Shown here piece by piece: positions 62,901 through 64,000 of a DNA stretch of 64,000 bases (positions within the stretch are counted from its first letter, which is position 1; each line of letters starts with the position of its first letter). The DNA is from Serinus canaria (lineage: Eukaryota > Chordata > Aves > Passeriformes > Fringillidae), in assembly GCF_022539315.1 (NCBI RefSeq), contig NC_066338.1, positions 2,418,001 to 2,482,000 of the forward strand. The letters are read 5' to 3'. Position numbers and translations under genes: made by a program. Below the pieces are notes generated by a model. That model had not been told where the DNA came from, made no database searches, and saw nothing but the letters and a program-made list of their open reading frames with translations.

Positions 62901-64000
62901 GTTCCCGGCGTCTTTCGGCAGAAGCTGCGGTCCTGAGCGTAAAGCGACCGGCACAATGCCTTGTGTGCGAAAAAGCCGCTTCTTCGCCTCCGGGCGACGG
63001 AGAGCTCGGCAGATGCTGAGACGCGTTAAACGAAAGCGCAAAGTACCGGGATTGAGTGCACAGCTCTCAAACAGAGCCAGGAAAAGAACTAACCAATTTC
63101 CAGACATTTAAACTTACTTTAACATAGGAAGGGAAAAAGTTCTCAGACAACTTTTCTTTGCACCTTTCTAAGCTATTTGAAGCACTCCGTGGTGATTCTT
63201 AAATTTTCTTTTCGCCACGGAGCTGATAGGAATTCGACTAACTTTATGAAACTGCGTCGAGATATTCCTACTCTACTGGCATAGTTTTTTCTTGAGTGAA
63301 AGCCTGGAAAAGCTTTTTCGCTGAGATGTAGGCGGCAAGAGCCGCAGAAGACGGGTTACCGCCACTGGCCGAAGGAAGGTGCCAGTTCCCGGCGTCTTTC
63401 GGCAGAAGCCGCGGTCCGGAGCGCACAGCTACCGCCACTATGCTCTTTGCACGAACAAAGCCGCTTCTTCGCCTCCGGGCGACGGAGAGCTCGGCAGATG
63501 CTGAGACGCGTTAAACGTTGCGGAAAGCGCCGGGATTGAGTGCACTGCTCTCAAACTGAGCCAGGACAAGAACTAACCACTTCCAGACATTTAAACTTAC
63601 TTTAACATAGGAAGGGAAAAAGTTCTCAGACAACTTTTCTTTGCACCTTTCTAAGCGATTTGAAGCACTCCGTGGTGAATCTTCCTTTTTCTTTTCGCTT
63701 CGGAAGCTATAGGAACTCGACTAGCTTTATGAAAACACGTCGAGGGATTCCTACTGTGCTGGCATAGTTTTTTCTTGAGAGAAAGCCTGGAAAAGCTTTT
63801 TCGCTAAGATGTAGGCGGCAAGAGCCGCAGAAGACGGGTTACCGCAACTCGCCGAAGGAAGGTGCCGGTTCCCGGCGTCTTTCGGCAGAAGCCGCGGTCG
63901 GAGCGTACAGCGACCGGCACAATGCTTGTGCGCGAAAAAAGCCTTCTTCGCCTCCGGGCGACGGAGAGCTCGGCAGATGCTGAGACGCGTTAAACGAAAG

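Larger units (their letters stand above)
55752..64000. repeat. 482-bp satellite, second subfamily (17 copies)
   Basis: Anchors at 55977, 56461, 56944, 57426, 57909, 58407, 58889, 59371, 59855, 60345, 60829, 61309, 61794, 62277, 62762, 63246 and 63729, mostly 480-485 bp apart. Subfamily marks are CTTCCCAGAC, CTCAAACAGAGCC, CCGCCACTGGCCGAAGGAAGG, AAACGAAAGCGC and GCTTCGTTTAACAGACGAAG. The last forms a 6-bp dyad (CTTCGT, ACGAAG). Copies at 56461, 59371 and 61309 carry GTAAGAACTCGAC as in the 439-bp family. The array continues past the window end. Orientation is the same as in the first array. Confidence 0.96.

Noticed and set aside
57300..63200. CTTCGT/ACGAAG dyad as a conserved, compensated stem
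   Set aside because: The other forms of this segment (CTTACTTTAACATAGGAAG and CTTCCTGTAACAGATGAAG) break one or more pairs, so there is no consistent covariation.
5536..64000. CENP-B box (TTCGNNNNANNCGGG)
   Set aside because: I checked the TTCG sites of the consensus on both strands. The nearest, TTCGGCAGAAGCCGC, has at least two mismatches in the CGGG part. No canonical box was seen. A motif scan of all copies would settle it.
5536..64000. CRISPR-like regular repeat
   Set aside because: There are no short constant repeats separated by unique spacers. The whole 482-bp unit repeats, and no cas-type gene is present.
1..64000. Transposable element, LTR or endogenous virus as the source of the repeats
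   Set aside because: No terminal repeats, target-site duplications, poly-A tails, integrase or polymerase motifs were seen. A library search with each consensus could still find an ancient source.
1..64000. tRNA, rRNA or telomeric repeats
   Set aside because: No polymerase III A and B boxes, no rRNA-like conserved stretches and no runs of TTAGGG or its complement were found.

Overview
This window holds no supportable protein-coding or RNA gene. It is satellite DNA from end to end, interrupted by two runs of exactly 500 N (5036-5535 and 50779-51278). It looks like an assembled piece of nuclear heterochromatin (centromeric, pericentromeric, subtelomeric or sex-chromosome type) from a eukaryote, most likely a vertebrate. 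The species cannot be named from sequence alone. Satellites of about 190 bp are known from several bird orders, so a bird is possible, but that is only a guess.

Layout. (1) 1-5035: a CpG-poor satellite of about 190 bp, about 26 monomers, organised as a higher-order repeat (8 monomers, 1,548 bp, copied at least once, then a 9-monomer, 1,726-bp variant). (2) 5036-5535: gap. (3) 5536-50778: 94 consecutive copies of a CpG-rich 482-bp satellite. It is a mosaic of a few exchangeable variant segments, with blocks that are nearly identical and blocks that are more diverged. (4) 50779-51278: gap. (5) 51279-52250: 13 copies of an unrelated minisatellite of exactly 75 bp. (6) 52251-55751: eight copies of a 439-bp satellite that is a diverged sister of the 482-bp family, lacks one block of about 43 bp, and is organised as a trimer of about 1,311 bp. 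(7) 55752-64000: 17 more copies of the 482-bp family, a distinct subfamily that carries some 439-type bases and one new pentanucleotide microsatellite.

The most notable signals are these. The 482-bp family is extremely rich in CpG (about 34 per monomer in the copy I counted) and shows little decay. Each monomer has a two-part build: an A/T-tract half with several dyads and a CpG-dense half. The block missing from the 439-bp family is the one carrying the main dyad, whose arms are mostly constant while its loop varies. Small indels fall repeatedly at sites where copies differ, which suggests that parts of the array are blended assembly consensus. Several array edges share nearly the same monomer phase. 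The many open frames of 60-140 codons are by-products of the repeat and are not annotated as genes. Adjacency across the two gaps is a scaffolding claim that the sequence does not prove.
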